From positions 1 to 64,000 of IMG/VR virus record IMGVR_UViG_3300042564_005059: DNA of 64,000 nt. One strand, given 5' to 3'. This DNA is from a virus. Below the pieces are notes generated by a model that was given only the letters and a program-made list of their open reading frames with translations, ran no database searches and was not told where the DNA came from. This document shows, piece after piece, positions 26,276-35,796 of the stretch; the stretch's first letter is position 1, and each line of letters opens with the position of its first letter. The translations under genes and the position numbers were made by a program.

Positions 26276-28345
26276 TTATTCATCTAACATTTTATTTATG
26301 TCATTTATCATATTATTAACATCTTCGTTAATCTTTACGTTTTTATCGTAAATTTTAACTCTAACATCATGTTCTTTGTCATTTTTTTTAACCGACTCTA
26401 CCAACACATCAACAAATCTTTTTTGATATTTTTCAGCCCTTACTTTTAATTGATTTTCTAATTTTATTTTTTGTTCACTTAAAAGTTTTTGTGTTTTATT
26501 TAATGATTCCGATAAAGCTTCTGGTGTTTCAGGTGTTGTACCAGCATCAGGTGTTGTCTCAGCTCCAGCCGCAGGTTCTTCTGCACCAGCTTCTGCTCCA
26601 AAATCTAAATCACCACCAGCTTCTGCGTCTTCACCACCAGCTTCTGCTCCAAAGTCTAAATCTTCACCACCTAGACCACCACCTCCGAAGCCGCCTCCAC
26701 CGCCGCCTCCAAAGCTACCACCTCCACCGCCGCCTTCAGCGCCAGCTTCATCACCACCTTGAGCACCTTTAAGAGCTGCTTGGTAATCACCATATATTTT
26801 ATCAACAGCGTCAAACATACCAGTATGTTTAATAACAGCTGATGTATTTTGTAATTCAGCGGATGCTGCTTTTTCCATTCGTTGTTCTAGTAAATCTTGT
26901 TTAATTTCATCGTCAGACCAACCCAATATATCTCTATGAGCTCTAGTCCATGACATAACACCAAATCCGTTACCAATATCAGATACAGAATCTTTAACTA
27001 GTGAAACTTTTACCTGCATATGTTCAACCTTAAGCATTTCAGCTTGTGTGGATGGGTTATTTAACGTAAGTGTAAAGTTATCTAAATCATCTTCAAAACC
27101 TAATAAGAATAAATGAATAATTGCTAATTTATTTAGTTCTTGTAACATAGATTGTTGAATACGGTTAATTGTTCTCGAAAAACGAATATCTTGTAAAGCA
27201 AGATTTTTACCCTCTCCAGTTGCTTCTTCGAAACCTAAAAATGGTTTCGGTACTCGCAACGCTGTAAATAAATTTCTCTGTAAGTATTCAATATCTGCAA
27301 TTTGGTCTAAGTTTGAAGCTCCAGGCAACGTATCAATTGGGTTAGGTGCGCTTTCATCCCTAACTGGGATAAAGAAATCTTGGTCATTAGAAAGCTGATT
27401 ATATCTTAAATCAATTTGACCAGTTTGAGGGTCAACAATTGGCATACGCTTAAATCTATCAGCAATAGCGTTTACATATTGTTCAACATCAGCGTCATCA
27501 ATGTTACCTACATATATTTTATAAACACGTCTTTCTGGTGCTCTAGTAACACGATATACAAGCATTGAATCTTCAGATAAGATAAGTTGTTTCCAAATAC
27601 GTCTAGCTTTCTCTAAAACACTGGTACCGTATGGTAAACGTCTGTCATCACCTAACAAACGAAAATGTGCAATTTGCCATGAATTAAATTCAACGTCTCG
27701 CCCTCTCCAGTAAAATTTAACTCTATCTCTATTTTCAGATTGGTCGTCAGAATATTCTCTACCGCTAACTAAATCATATAAACCAGCTTCTCTACGTTCT
27801 ATCTCGTAGTTAGGCATTTGTTTTGCGGAAATAATACCTTGTCTATCGTTGATATTCAAATAAACAAAATTATCACCGTATTTACAAGTATTTCTTGTCC
27901 ACATAGGTAATGTAGTATGTAAATCCAAACGGTTAAAGAATAAATCTTCAAGGATACCCTTAACACGCTTACTATCAGAATAAATGTTAAGAACTCTACC
28001 TCTGTCATTAACAGTAGTTGATTCTTCCATCATTACGTCTAAAGCGGCTGCGATTGTTGGGTAAAATTCCATGGCTTCAAAATCAGCGTAAGAACCAACA
28101 CGTGTAGTTTCGTAATTTATAGATTGTTGAAACAACCCATTTTCAACACGTTTCCAAGTACTTTGTAAATACTTGTTTTGTTGAGCTTGTAATTTTGCTG
28201 TTTCATATTCTTGTTTGCTAGTAGTTTTAAGCAATTCATTACCACCCAAATTAAATCTTTGTGTTGTTTGTTTTTGTGGTGGATTATAATCAGGGTTAAC
28301 AACTCTGTTTAATTTTTGAAATATTGTTAAATTATCTTTTGCCAT
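26276..28345 (-). CDS. gp20: Portal vertex protein (gp20-like)
   Basis: 689 aa, longer than T4 gp20 (524 aa). Portal hallmarks: EFYPTIAAALDVMMEESTT, MWTRNTCKYGDNFVYLNI, YRVTRAPERRVYKIYVGNID, FIPVRDESAPNPIDTLPGA and LRVPKPFLGFEEATG. The extra length is a C-terminal low-complexity section (about residues 535-600) of Gly runs and DFGAEAG-type acidic repeats, then a coiled-coil end. It forms the head entry ring through which DNA and any internal proteins pass. Confidence 0.92.
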   Translation of the reverse strand: MAKDNLTIFQKLNRVVNPDYNPPQKQTTQRFNLGGNELLKTTSKQEYETAKLQAQQNKYLQSTWKRVENGLFQQSINYETTRVGSYADFEAMEFYPTIAAALDVMMEESTTVNDRGRVLNIYSDSKRVKGILEDLFFNRLDLHTTLPMWTRNTCKYGDNFVYLNINDRQGIISAKQMPNYEIERREAGLYDLVSGREYSDDQSENRDRVKFYWRGRDVEFNSWQIAHFRLLGDDRRLPYGTSVLEKARRIWKQLILSEDSMLVYRVTRAPERRVYKIYVGNIDDADVEQYVNAIADRFKRMPIVDPQTGQIDLRYNQLSNDQDFFIPVRDESAPNPIDTLPGASNLDQIADIEYLQRNLFTALRVPKPFLGFEEATGEGKNLALQDIRFSRTINRIQQSMLQELNKLAIIHLFLLGFEDDLDNFTLTLNNPSTQAEMLKVEHMQVKVSLVKDSVSDIGNGFGVMSWTRAHRDILGWSDDEIKQDLLEQRMEKAASAELQNTSAVIKHTGMFDAVDKIYGDYQAALKGAQGGDEAGAEGGGGGGSFGGGGGGGFGGGGLGGEDLDFGAEAGGEDAEAGGDLDFGAEAGAEEPAAGAETTPDAGTTPETPEALSESLNKTQKLLSEQKIKLENQLKVRAEKYQKRFVDVLVESVKKNDKEHDVRVKIYDKNVKINEDVNNMINDINKMLDE
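26584..26662. repeat. In-frame direct repeat in portal gene
   Basis: Two 28-base copies (26584-26611 and 26635-26662) differing at one base, offset 51 bases (17 codons), encode the repeated DFGAEAG(G/A)E units; a GC-rich Gly-coding patch adjoins (about 26685-26765). Confidence 0.8.
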
Positions 28346-28394
28346 AGTATTTTTTATTTTAATATATTAAATTTATTGTAAAATTAAATAGTTA

Positions 28395-30170
28395 TTACCT
28401 CATATTTGCTGGTTTAGAAAATAACCACGAATATTGACCTCTAGGGTCTTGAACGTTTTTATAAGCTGGGTGGTTAGTGTTAACTACTTTTGTCACAACA
28501 CCAGTATTTTGGTCTCTTTCTGTTACGGTAGGTGAACTACTTGAAGTAGCTCCATTCAACCAACTATTTAAAATTGCTTTATTTTGTTTTTCTAGTCTTT
28601 CTAATTTTTTAAACGAATGTTCCATAACCCATAAACACATCGCTAACGACATAAGTAAATCATCATGATAACCTTCCATGTGGTCTGGTCTACCATTTTT
28701 ATAAATAAACGTTTTCATTTCAGAAACAAGTCTACTAGAACGAATTTTAACAGCGTTGGTTCTAATTTTATATTCTAAATTTGAAATCATAGGTAAACGA
28801 ACATTTGTGGCATGGAACCCTGGTATTTTATCCTTTTGATTATAACTAGTTAACTCTCTTTGTCTAGCTGATAATATTTTACCACTAGCATCATCATAAT
28901 GCAAACGCTTATAATTAAATTCCAACAATTTAAGAACAGTTGAAACACCCATACCTCCAGTTACATCGACAACAGTATATGCTTCATATAACTCACCGTA
29001 TTCTTCTGCTATTTGAGCTAATAAATCTGGTTGTATTTTACCTTGATATTCCATGACTTGTTCCATAGTAGTGAAATCAATTATAACTATCGTAGAACTA
29101 TCTTCACCATCACCTCTAGATACATCGACACCCATTATATATTGATGACCAGCTTGTGGTTCTTCCCAAATCCATATTTCATTTTCAAGACCCATAGTAA
29201 TCTTAGGTTCAATCACATTGTTTTTTTCATGAAAACCTATATATTCTTCACTAATTACATTACCCCCAGAACCTATAAATGAAACATCAAGCTCTTGAGC
29301 AATCATACGCGCATCATTGTTCATACCCATACACATTTGCTCGTACCATGTAGATGTAGGTTTCCACCCATCTTCAATCCTAGCTGTGTAAGACTCAAAT
29401 GAAAAATATAATTCTTTTTCTACATCGTCACCCTTAACCCACCTTAAATCTTTATTATAACGCAAATCCTCATACCATTTCATTTCAATGATATTAAAGT
29501 TGTTCTTTTTTGTTTTAGCTTGGTCGTAAGTTTTGAAATATAAAGAATCCATTCCGTTAGGTGTAGAAATAAGTGTTGCTCTACCCCCAGTACCTAATGC
29601 CGTAAGAGCGGCACCAAATACTTCGGCACCATTGTCAATATAGGCAGCCTCATCCATAATAAGAAACGTAGGTGTAAAACCACGCAAGGCATCTTTAGAT
29701 GTTGCAACTGCTTTAACACGACTACCATTAGGTAATCTAATTTCTTTTTTAGAATCAGTAAGGAAAATTGTTTTACCATCATTTTTAGGGTTTCCGTAGT
29801 ATTCGTGACCCCAAACCCATCTAGGTAATTGAGATAAAAAGTCTTTAATTTTAGCTAAAAACTCAAAAGCTAATTCTTGCTTATTAGCAATAATCAAAAC
29901 AGCTTCTGGGTTATCTTCATCAGCCCAACCAACTTTAATCGCCATATAAGCAGCGGTTGTAGTCGAAACCCCAGCTTGTCGAGGTTTAGTAACTAAATTA
30001 AATCTATGTTTTTCATATGCGCCTATAATTTCCTTTTGTCTAGGAAATAATTTAAAAGGAACAAACCCTTCTTGTGTTTTATCAAAAGTTTCTAAATAAT
30101 TCTCAATCGCATAAACTGGATTCATAAGACATTTAGAATACTCTTTAAATATTTCTTGTGCTGTTAGCAT
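28395..30170 (-). CDS. gp17: Terminase large subunit (gp17-like)
   Basis: 591 aa, close to T4 gp17 (610 aa). Packaging motor with N-terminal ATPase and C-terminal RNase H-like nuclease. Walker A-type loop TKPRQAGVSTTTAAY is at about residue 60, Walker B FLIMDEAAYID at about 168, coupling motif ATLISTPNG near 200, and nuclease motif IMGVDVSRGDGEDSSTIVII from about 343. The C-terminal MEGYHDDLLMSLAMCLWVM completes the nuclease site. An ATATTTATAA motif lies 16 bases upstream. Confidence 0.95.
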   Translation of the reverse strand: MLTAQEIFKEYSKCLMNPVYAIENYLETFDKTQEGFVPFKLFPRQKEIIGAYEKHRFNLVTKPRQAGVSTTTAAYMAIKVGWADEDNPEAVLIIANKQELAFEFLAKIKDFLSQLPRWVWGHEYYGNPKNDGKTIFLTDSKKEIRLPNGSRVKAVATSKDALRGFTPTFLIMDEAAYIDNGAEVFGAALTALGTGGRATLISTPNGMDSLYFKTYDQAKTKKNNFNIIEMKWYEDLRYNKDLRWVKGDDVEKELYFSFESYTARIEDGWKPTSTWYEQMCMGMNNDARMIAQELDVSFIGSGGNVISEEYIGFHEKNNVIEPKITMGLENEIWIWEEPQAGHQYIMGVDVSRGDGEDSSTIVIIDFTTMEQVMEYQGKIQPDLLAQIAEEYGELYEAYTVVDVTGGMGVSTVLKLLEFNYKRLHYDDASGKILSARQRELTSYNQKDKIPGFHATNVRLPMISNLEYKIRTNAVKIRSSRLVSEMKTFIYKNGRPDHMEGYHDDLLMSLAMCLWVMEHSFKKLERLEKQNKAILNSWLNGATSSSSPTVTERDQNTGVVTKVVNTNHPAYKNVQDPRGQYSWLFSKPANMR

Positions 30171-30186
30171 ATTTCTTCTTTTTATA

Positions 30187-30196
30187 TTATAAATAT
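30187..30196 (-). promoter_or_regulatory. Recurrent ATATTTATAA motif upstream of terminase gene
   Basis: Minus-strand ATATTTATAA ends 16 bases before the terminase ATG at 30170. Confidence 0.55.
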
Positions 30197-30231
30197 GCTG
30201 AAATCAAGTAAAATAAAGGTTTTAAAATAAA

Positions 30232-30252
30232 TAAGGGGCTAAAAGCCCCTTA
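30232..30252 (-). terminator. Intrinsic terminator after 30255 gene
   Basis: TAAGGGGCT/AGCCCCTTA hairpin with a 3-base loop and T-rich flank on the minus strand, between the 30255 gene and terminase. Confidence 0.75.
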
Positions 30253-30254
30253 TC

Positions 30255-31523
30255 TTAGAATAAATCATCACTATTGAAGACATCATCATCGTCCTCATCT
30301 AGTTCAATATCGTTACCAAACATTATTTCATCTAATGTGTAATAATCTTTATCTTCTTTAGAATTTAACTCATTCATAGCGTTATCAAATTCTTCTTCTT
30401 GTAGTTCTTGTTTAACACTACTCATAATTTCTTTTACCATTTTTTTACCCTTGTTTGTACCAGCTAAAATTTCTCTCATATTTTCATTGAATTCATTTAC
30501 TGGCATAGAAGCTAACTCCATGTACAATTGATGTTTTAAATTAAAATCGTCAGCATCAATACAATCTGTAAATCTATCCCACAATGCTGGTCCAATTCTC
30601 ATATCCCATGGTTCAGCTGATAAGAAATCTGCCTTATCAACAACATAATCACCTAACTTTTTATCTTTAGGTAAACCATGTGCTGATAACAATTCCATAA
30701 CACCTTTAACTAGTTCATGAATAAGTACTGGGAAAATCATAGCTTCAGCTTCAATAACAGCCTTAGGGTTATCAGCGGTTGGGAAGGTTACCTTAACAAC
30801 ACCACCACTGGTACCGTTATCCATCTTAGGTATAACATAATACATATAATCAGCCGCCGACATAACCTTTGAATAACGATTCAATAATCTTGGGTCCATG
30901 TTAGTTAATTCATCATCAACCATATGAAACATATGATTTGTTTTTTTCGCGGCACCTTGAATCATTGCGTTTAAAAATCTTCTTTTATAAATTTCACCTT
31001 TTGCGTTTACCATATCTTCATGGCTTTCAAATTGAAAATCATTAGATTTAGGTGTTGGGTGTTTTTTAGTACCCTCTAACGAAATCTTAGGTGACAAAGT
31101 AGCTCTTATTTCAACAATATCTTCTGGCATATCATACTCATCGCGAATCATTTTCTCAGCCAATTTTTCTAAGTTTTTTTTGTGTTTAGTTTCCAAAGCC
31201 ATTGTTTCGTGAACCATTGGCATCATTTGTGACATTAATTTAGTGTTATCAATTTCATCAACATCAAATGCGCGTTTATAACGGTTAACAACTTCACTGA
31301 AACGTTTACCCATTATCTTTTGTTCAAAGTTATTTTCATCACCCTCAGGTATAGCTGGGTGTTTACCTAACGAGTGTTTTCTTTCAGCTAATTCTTGTTC
31401 TAACTGTGGGTGCATTCTTTCTGTTATATTATCACCATAAACAACACCTTCATTTAATTTTGATTTGTTTCTGTTTAGTGATTTTAATAATGCTTGTTCA
31501 GCTATTTTTCTGTAATTGCTCAT
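30255..31523 (-). CDS. Conserved-looking head-region protein, unknown
   Basis: 422 aa, not recognised. Largely helical; a central segment IFPVLIHELVKGVMELLSAH contains HExxK, not the HExxH of zinc peptidases. The C-terminus is very acidic (DIELDEDDDDVF). The N-terminus, SNYRKIAEQALLKSLNRN up to L-N-E at residues 23-25, could be another protease-cut leader, but it is less similar to the LRE group. It lies in the head cluster next to terminase and ends at its own terminator. Confidence 0.6.
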   Translation of the reverse strand: MSNYRKIAEQALLKSLNRNKSKLNEGVVYGDNITERMHPQLEQELAERKHSLGKHPAIPEGDENNFEQKIMGKRFSEVVNRYKRAFDVDEIDNTKLMSQMMPMVHETMALETKHKKNLEKLAEKMIRDEYDMPEDIVEIRATLSPKISLEGTKKHPTPKSNDFQFESHEDMVNAKGEIYKRRFLNAMIQGAAKKTNHMFHMVDDELTNMDPRLLNRYSKVMSAADYMYYVIPKMDNGTSGGVVKVTFPTADNPKAVIEAEAMIFPVLIHELVKGVMELLSAHGLPKDKKLGDYVVDKADFLSAEPWDMRIGPALWDRFTDCIDADDFNLKHQLYMELASMPVNEFNENMREILAGTNKGKKMVKEIMSSVKQELQEEEFDNAMNELNSKEDKDYYTLDEIMFGNDIELDEDDDDVFNSDDLF

Positions 31524-31526
31524 ATA

Positions 31527-32471
31527 TTACTTTATGTCTTTTTTCTTTATAGTTTTTATTACTCTATTTTCCATAACTGGTTGCTGTTGTGGTTGTGAAC
31601 CAGTTTTAGCTAAATCTTTGATACCTTGGACTAACCCAGAAAGTCCATTTCTAGGAACTCCAATCATTTCAGCAAATGCAGCGATAACTTCTCTTTGTGC
31701 CAACTTGTTTGTTTTAATACTCTCTATGATAGTTGCTGGAATTCTTTTTTGAATAAGACCCATTAATTTTTTAGCTTTAATAGTCATTTCTTCATCACTT
31801 TCTTGGCCAGTCAATCCAACTTCACTTAACTCTTTTTTCTTAGGTGTACCAAACACTCTACCTTCAAAAAATTTTTTAAATTCATGTAACCCCATATATC
31901 TCTCATCTTCAAGCATAGTAGTAGCGGCCAATTCTGGAATTGTTTTAAATTTTTTAAATTTACCAGTTTTTTCGTTTACAATAAAATGTTTAAATTCACC
32001 TAAGTTAAGACTTTCAGGTTCAGTGCTTTTATTTTCACTTTCAGTTGTTAATTTTTCCATTTCAAGCATTGGTCTAGCTATTTTACTTTCAAATTCATCA
32101 ACATGGTAAATCATGTTACTTCCATCTTCATTTAATTCATCAAAACAATAAACACCCATGACTACATTTTTATCTGGTGTTATACCTCTTACCATTTGGT
32201 ATTTTTTATCACCAAGGTTAAACGGTTGAGCTATTTGTCCAGATTCAGCATCTTTTACATTTGATAAGTACTTTATCGTTGCTCTATCTTGAGGTTGAAT
32301 TACATTGTCAATTTCACCAACCAAAGCTGAAGATGCACTTTTAGCAGACGCTGCTTTATCAATAATAACAGTGTCGTCTTTTTTTAATTTATTAGTACCA
32401 GCCATTGTCTGAGCATCATTAGGTGATGCGACAATATATGTGGCTTCTTTTAATTTATTTTTTGTGTTCAT
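31527..32471 (-). CDS. Head-region protein, unknown
   Basis: 314 aa, not recognised. The start MNTKNKLKEATYIV has L-K-E at residues 7-9, followed by a mixed alpha/beta region and a C-terminal helical, basic end. It overlaps the upstream gene by 17 bases and is 4 bases from the next, so the run from the 820-aa gene to 30255 appears to be translationally linked. A structural or internal head role is inferred from position only. Confidence 0.55.
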   Translation of the reverse strand: MNTKNKLKEATYIVASPNDAQTMAGTNKLKKDDTVIIDKAASAKSASSALVGEIDNVIQPQDRATIKYLSNVKDAESGQIAQPFNLGDKKYQMVRGITPDKNVVMGVYCFDELNEDGSNMIYHVDEFESKIARPMLEMEKLTTESENKSTEPESLNLGEFKHFIVNEKTGKFKKFKTIPELAATTMLEDERYMGLHEFKKFFEGRVFGTPKKKELSEVGLTGQESDEEMTIKAKKLMGLIQKRIPATIIESIKTNKLAQREVIAAFAEMIGVPRNGLSGLVQGIKDLAKTGSQPQQQPVMENRVIKTIKKKDIK

Positions 32472-32868
32472 GTTTGTTTATATTATAATTCAATATTAGG
32501 TCTTTTTCGTATAATTTATCTTCAACTTCAGATAAATCTTCACCAAATTTAAAACAAATTCTTTTTTCTGGATACGTGTCATAATCGTCAATATTTTCCC
32601 AAGCCAAAGCAACTACACCATCAATAGCGTCCCAAACTGCAAATGTGTCACTATTTTGTATCACATCTAATTTTAGTTCAGATTCAAGTCTACCAACCTT
32701 TTTTATAAAAGAATCATGCGGTGGTTGTGGTCTTCCAGAAGCTGGGTATGTATCCCACTCATCACCATCTATATCTTCTGTAGTGTCAGAAAATATAAAT
32801 TCATAAAGGTAATCACCTTTATAATCTTTACCCACATAGTTCACATATATCAAATATAATTCTTCCAT
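32455..32868 (-). CDS. Hypothetical protein in head cluster
   Basis: 137 aa. A compact alpha/beta sequence (EELYLIYVNYVGKDYKGDYL, then DTFAVWDAIDGVVALAWENI) rich in Tyr, Trp and Asp. It shares its last base with the stop of the 820-aa gene upstream (TAATG coupling) and overlaps the downstream gene by 17 bases. No family is recognised. Confidence 0.6.
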   Translation of the reverse strand: MEELYLIYVNYVGKDYKGDYLYEFIFSDTTEDIDGDEWDTYPASGRPQPPHDSFIKKVGRLESELKLDVIQNSDTFAVWDAIDGVVALAWENIDDYDTYPEKRICFKFGEDLSEVEDKLYEKDLILNYNINKHEHKK

Positions 32869-35330
32869 TATTCTTCAGCTTTTGGGTCTGGTTGTGATTC
32901 TCTTTCTGGTAAGAAAGGTTTATTACGTCTAGACGGTTGAATCATAGGTGATTCTTTGGGTTTTGTTTTAGGTTCCGCTGGTAATACTAACGGTTCTTCA
33001 TAGTTAAAAGTTTCGTGTAATCTCATCTTAATTTCATTTTTATCAAATATACTAAAATTTTCTGATATATTCAACCCTTCACTAGTACTTTTTTTACCCC
33101 ACTTCTCACCCTTGCCTCTAGTACCACAAGATGATGGTGTTGGGCGACACGCTGGGTATTTTCTTTTCTCACCATCTTGTCTACCACATGGTTTACATTT
33201 TTTTCTACCAGTATCTGGGTTTTTTCTACATGTGTTGCAATCAACCCAACCACTAGAACCTTCACCACCTTTTCTAGAAAACCATCCATGAAGACCTTGT
33301 GATTTTTCTTTTGAGAAATCAGTTTTTTTAGCTTCATCTAATGAGTCTGTTTTAAATTGAATCAAATCTTCTTTATTTAAAATTTTAACTTCTATACTAT
33401 CTAACCCTAAACTTAAAGCTTTTTCCAATCTATGGGTTCCATCCAACATAGCAAATATTTTTCCATTTTCATTTTTTACAACAATAATTGGATATGATAA
33501 ATCTGCTTTATTTACCCTATCTTTTGTCTTTGTAGGGTCTTCTTGTCTACCACTAAAATCATAATTTATTTTTTTAGGGTCTATATTTTTTACTGGTAAA
33601 TTTTTGGCTAATTCAATAACATCACTAACTTTAAATTTTATTTTAAAATCACTACCATCTTCAAATTTTTCATTTGTGTCCCAAACACCAGCTATCTTAT
33701 CTATAGATTCATAAATTTTTAATTCACTTAAATCTTCTTTTTTATTATTAGGCTCAACAACATTAAATGAATTTATATTCTTTGGGTTACCGTATTCTGT
33801 ATTTATTTCTGGTTTTGTATATCCAAATTTACCATACACACCATTTGGTTTAAATAAATTATCATTGTAATTAAACAATTTTGGTGGTATTGTGTTACTA
33901 GTTCTAACATTCTTAGAAACACCTTGTGGTGTGTAAGCAAAATCAATAATAACACCATTAATCATTGGTACTATATGGTCTTCCCATTCACTATCAGAAA
34001 TATTATTTTCTTTTCTATATTGTTCACTCATTGGCATATAAACATAATCTGCTTTTATACCATTTTTCTTTGCCCAATTCAACATATCTCTAGTAAAAAA
34101 TGAACAATTACCTAAACTATTTTGAATATCATATTCTGTGTTTTTCATATATTGGTTTACAATACCACTGATTTTAGATATGTTTTCATTTACTGGTTTA
34201 GACTTGGTTTCTTCACCTTTTTGTCTTTTCTTTCTAGCATCACAATGAGCCTTTTGGCTAAAACCCCTAGGGTTATTACAGTCAATAGTTTTTTTGTAAT
34301 CATTAGACCATTTCTCTTCAATAACTTCATTTAAAGCATATCCAGAGTTTATTGACCACATACCATTTTTTGGTGGTGTTGTTGGTGGAATATAATCACT
34401 ATCTGGTCCTAACCTGCGAGCTAAACCCTTTTTAACCAAATCTTCCCACATGTTAAAACCATCATACTTACCTGTTTCTTTGTTATACAAGAAAATAAAA
34501 TCAGATGTGAATTTATCAAAATTATTTAAATTGTTTTTCAACCATTCATTAAAATTTTGATAAAATTTTCTCATTATACCCTTACCCTTATATTCTGGAT
34601 ATATTTCAACTTTTTGTATTTGTAAATTTTGATTTCCAGTTTCTTTGTCTTTATAAATAAAAGCAACAAATTTACCAACATTATTATTACCATCTAAAAT
34701 TTCAATAATAAATTGATTAGCACCTTCAGTACCCTTTGATAGTTTTAAAGTAAAGTTATCAAATCTTGCAATATTTTTTAGTTTATTCATAAAATCGATA
34801 ACATCTTTACCATAAATAAATCTACTTAAAGTATTTAAACTTCTAGTTAAAAATGTATCTACCTCTGCTTTTGGTTCTTGTGAAGTAATAACTTCATTAA
34901 CAGATTCGTTTGATTTGTTACCCCAATTTGCAGCACCAGCCTTACGACACTTAACAAGCGCGCCAGATGCATAAGCCGATGGCCATACATCATATCTAGC
35001 TCTAACCTTGTGATAACAAGCGTCTCTTTTAGCTTTCTTCTCACCTTCTTCAATTACTTCATCAAAATCAGTTTTTATAATTTCAACTTGTAATTCACCA
35101 GAACCCTTGATAACTCTATGAAAAGTGTCTTTAGGTATAAAGTATTCTTCACCAACGGTTAACTTTGTTGGTAATTCGTTGTCAAATTGTACCATCCAAT
35201 CGTTTTCATTTAGTGGTAAAACAACTCTATCTTCATGGTCTCTATGCCACACCAATTCACTCTCAGGTATATTATCTGAAAATGTGCGTCTTATAATATT
35301 TCCATTATTTGTTTCTGTATACGGTTTCAT
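32868..35330 (-). CDS. Multidomain protein, candidate virion polyprotein (cupin, GNAT-like, cysteine-protease-like, ParB-like, DUF5872-like)
   Basis: 820 aa. Modules in order: cupin-like (about 27-85, with WHRDHED and FIPKDTFHRV); a short KVRARYDVWPSAYASGALVK motif (109-128) known from T4-like cyanophage proteins; GNAT-like (about 215-300, VEIYPEYKGKGIMRKFY); SQKAHCDARKK motif (358-368); a papain/transglutaminase-like domain with plausible triad Cys409, His452, Asp463; a ParB-like domain (about 575-655, LDGTHRLEKALSLG); and a Cys-rich DUF5872-like domain (679-740, CKPCGRQ, YPACRPT). Modules are separated by L/I/V-x-E steps ending at Glu146, 335, 382, 541, 666, 757 and 773, which the gp21-like protease could cut. 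Domain calls are by motif; processing is inference. Confidence 0.65.
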   Translation of the reverse strand: MKPYTETNNGNIIRRTFSDNIPESELVWHRDHEDRVVLPLNENDWMVQFDNELPTKLTVGEEYFIPKDTFHRVIKGSGELQVEIIKTDFDEVIEEGEKKAKRDACYHKVRARYDVWPSAYASGALVKCRKAGAANWGNKSNESVNEVITSQEPKAEVDTFLTRSLNTLSRFIYGKDVIDFMNKLKNIARFDNFTLKLSKGTEGANQFIIEILDGNNNVGKFVAFIYKDKETGNQNLQIQKVEIYPEYKGKGIMRKFYQNFNEWLKNNLNNFDKFTSDFIFLYNKETGKYDGFNMWEDLVKKGLARRLGPDSDYIPPTTPPKNGMWSINSGYALNEVIEEKWSNDYKKTIDCNNPRGFSQKAHCDARKKRQKGEETKSKPVNENISKISGIVNQYMKNTEYDIQNSLGNCSFFTRDMLNWAKKNGIKADYVYMPMSEQYRKENNISDSEWEDHIVPMINGVIIDFAYTPQGVSKNVRTSNTIPPKLFNYNDNLFKPNGVYGKFGYTKPEINTEYGNPKNINSFNVVEPNNKKEDLSELKIYESIDKIAGVWDTNEKFEDGSDFKIKFKVSDVIELAKNLPVKNIDPKKINYDFSGRQEDPTKTKDRVNKADLSYPIIVVKNENGKIFAMLDGTHRLEKALSLGLDSIEVKILNKEDLIQFKTDSLDEAKKTDFSKEKSQGLHGWFSRKGGEGSSGWVDCNTCRKNPDTGRKKCKPCGRQDGEKRKYPACRPTPSSCGTRGKGEKWGKKSTSEGLNISENFSIFDKNEIKMRLHETFNYEEPLVLPAEPKTKPKESPMIQPSRRNKPFLPERESQPDPKAEE

Positions 35331-35331
35331 A

Positions 35332-35784
35332 TTACTTTTTATTTTTTTCTTGCCATTTATATGATACAGAATCTTCTTCTATAGGTCCACCCTTAGCCCA
35401 TGTTCTACAAGACCTAGCTGAGTGACATTTGAAGTGGTGCATCCAACAATAACCTAATCTACCATCATCGTCTGATATCGGACCTGGCATGCATTCATTC
35501 ATTCTAGGTGATATATCAAAAGCAACGCAATTACCACATTTTGATTTTTGAGCTGCTTCAACACTGGTATCCCAATGGTCAGCTATTTTTTCCCAAAAAT
35601 CAGCTGGTTCGTCAACATTTAATGGACCATATTGTATATGTTTTTCTTTTATCGCAGAATCTCTGTTATTAGTGTTTAACTCTAAATTTTGAGTAGCTTC
35701 TGGACAGTCCATTTCTGGTTTACCCAAAAGTTGTCTATTTTTTCTTTCAATTAATAGTTTTTTGTTTTTCTCTATTCTTCCCAT
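35332..35784 (-). CDS. Cys/His-rich small protein of cyanophage type
   Basis: 150 aa. The C-terminal half holds a dense Cys/His pattern: CGNCVAFDISPRM, CMPG, GYCWMHHFKCHSARSCRTWA, ending GGPI. Similar small proteins occur in T4-like cyanophages; the cysteine spacing could bind iron-sulfur or zinc, but which is not established. It starts with a basic helical tail. It lies one base before the 820-aa gene and after a modular head protein. Confidence 0.6.
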   Translation of the reverse strand: MGRIEKNKKLLIERKNRQLLGKPEMDCPEATQNLELNTNNRDSAIKEKHIQYGPLNVDEPADFWEKIADHWDTSVEAAQKSKCGNCVAFDISPRMNECMPGPISDDDGRLGYCWMHHFKCHSARSCRTWAKGGPIEEDSVSYKWQEKNKK

Positions 35785-35796
35785 GACTTGTATATT

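Noticed and set aside
26491-26772. Long open frame opposite the portal low-complexity region
   Set aside because: It is rich in Leu/His/Gln because of the GC-rich repeat on the other strand; a shadow of the portal gene.
30255-31523. Zinc metallopeptidase (IHELVK) in the 422-aa head gene
   Set aside because: The motif is HExxK, lacking the second His, and no downstream ligand pattern is seen.
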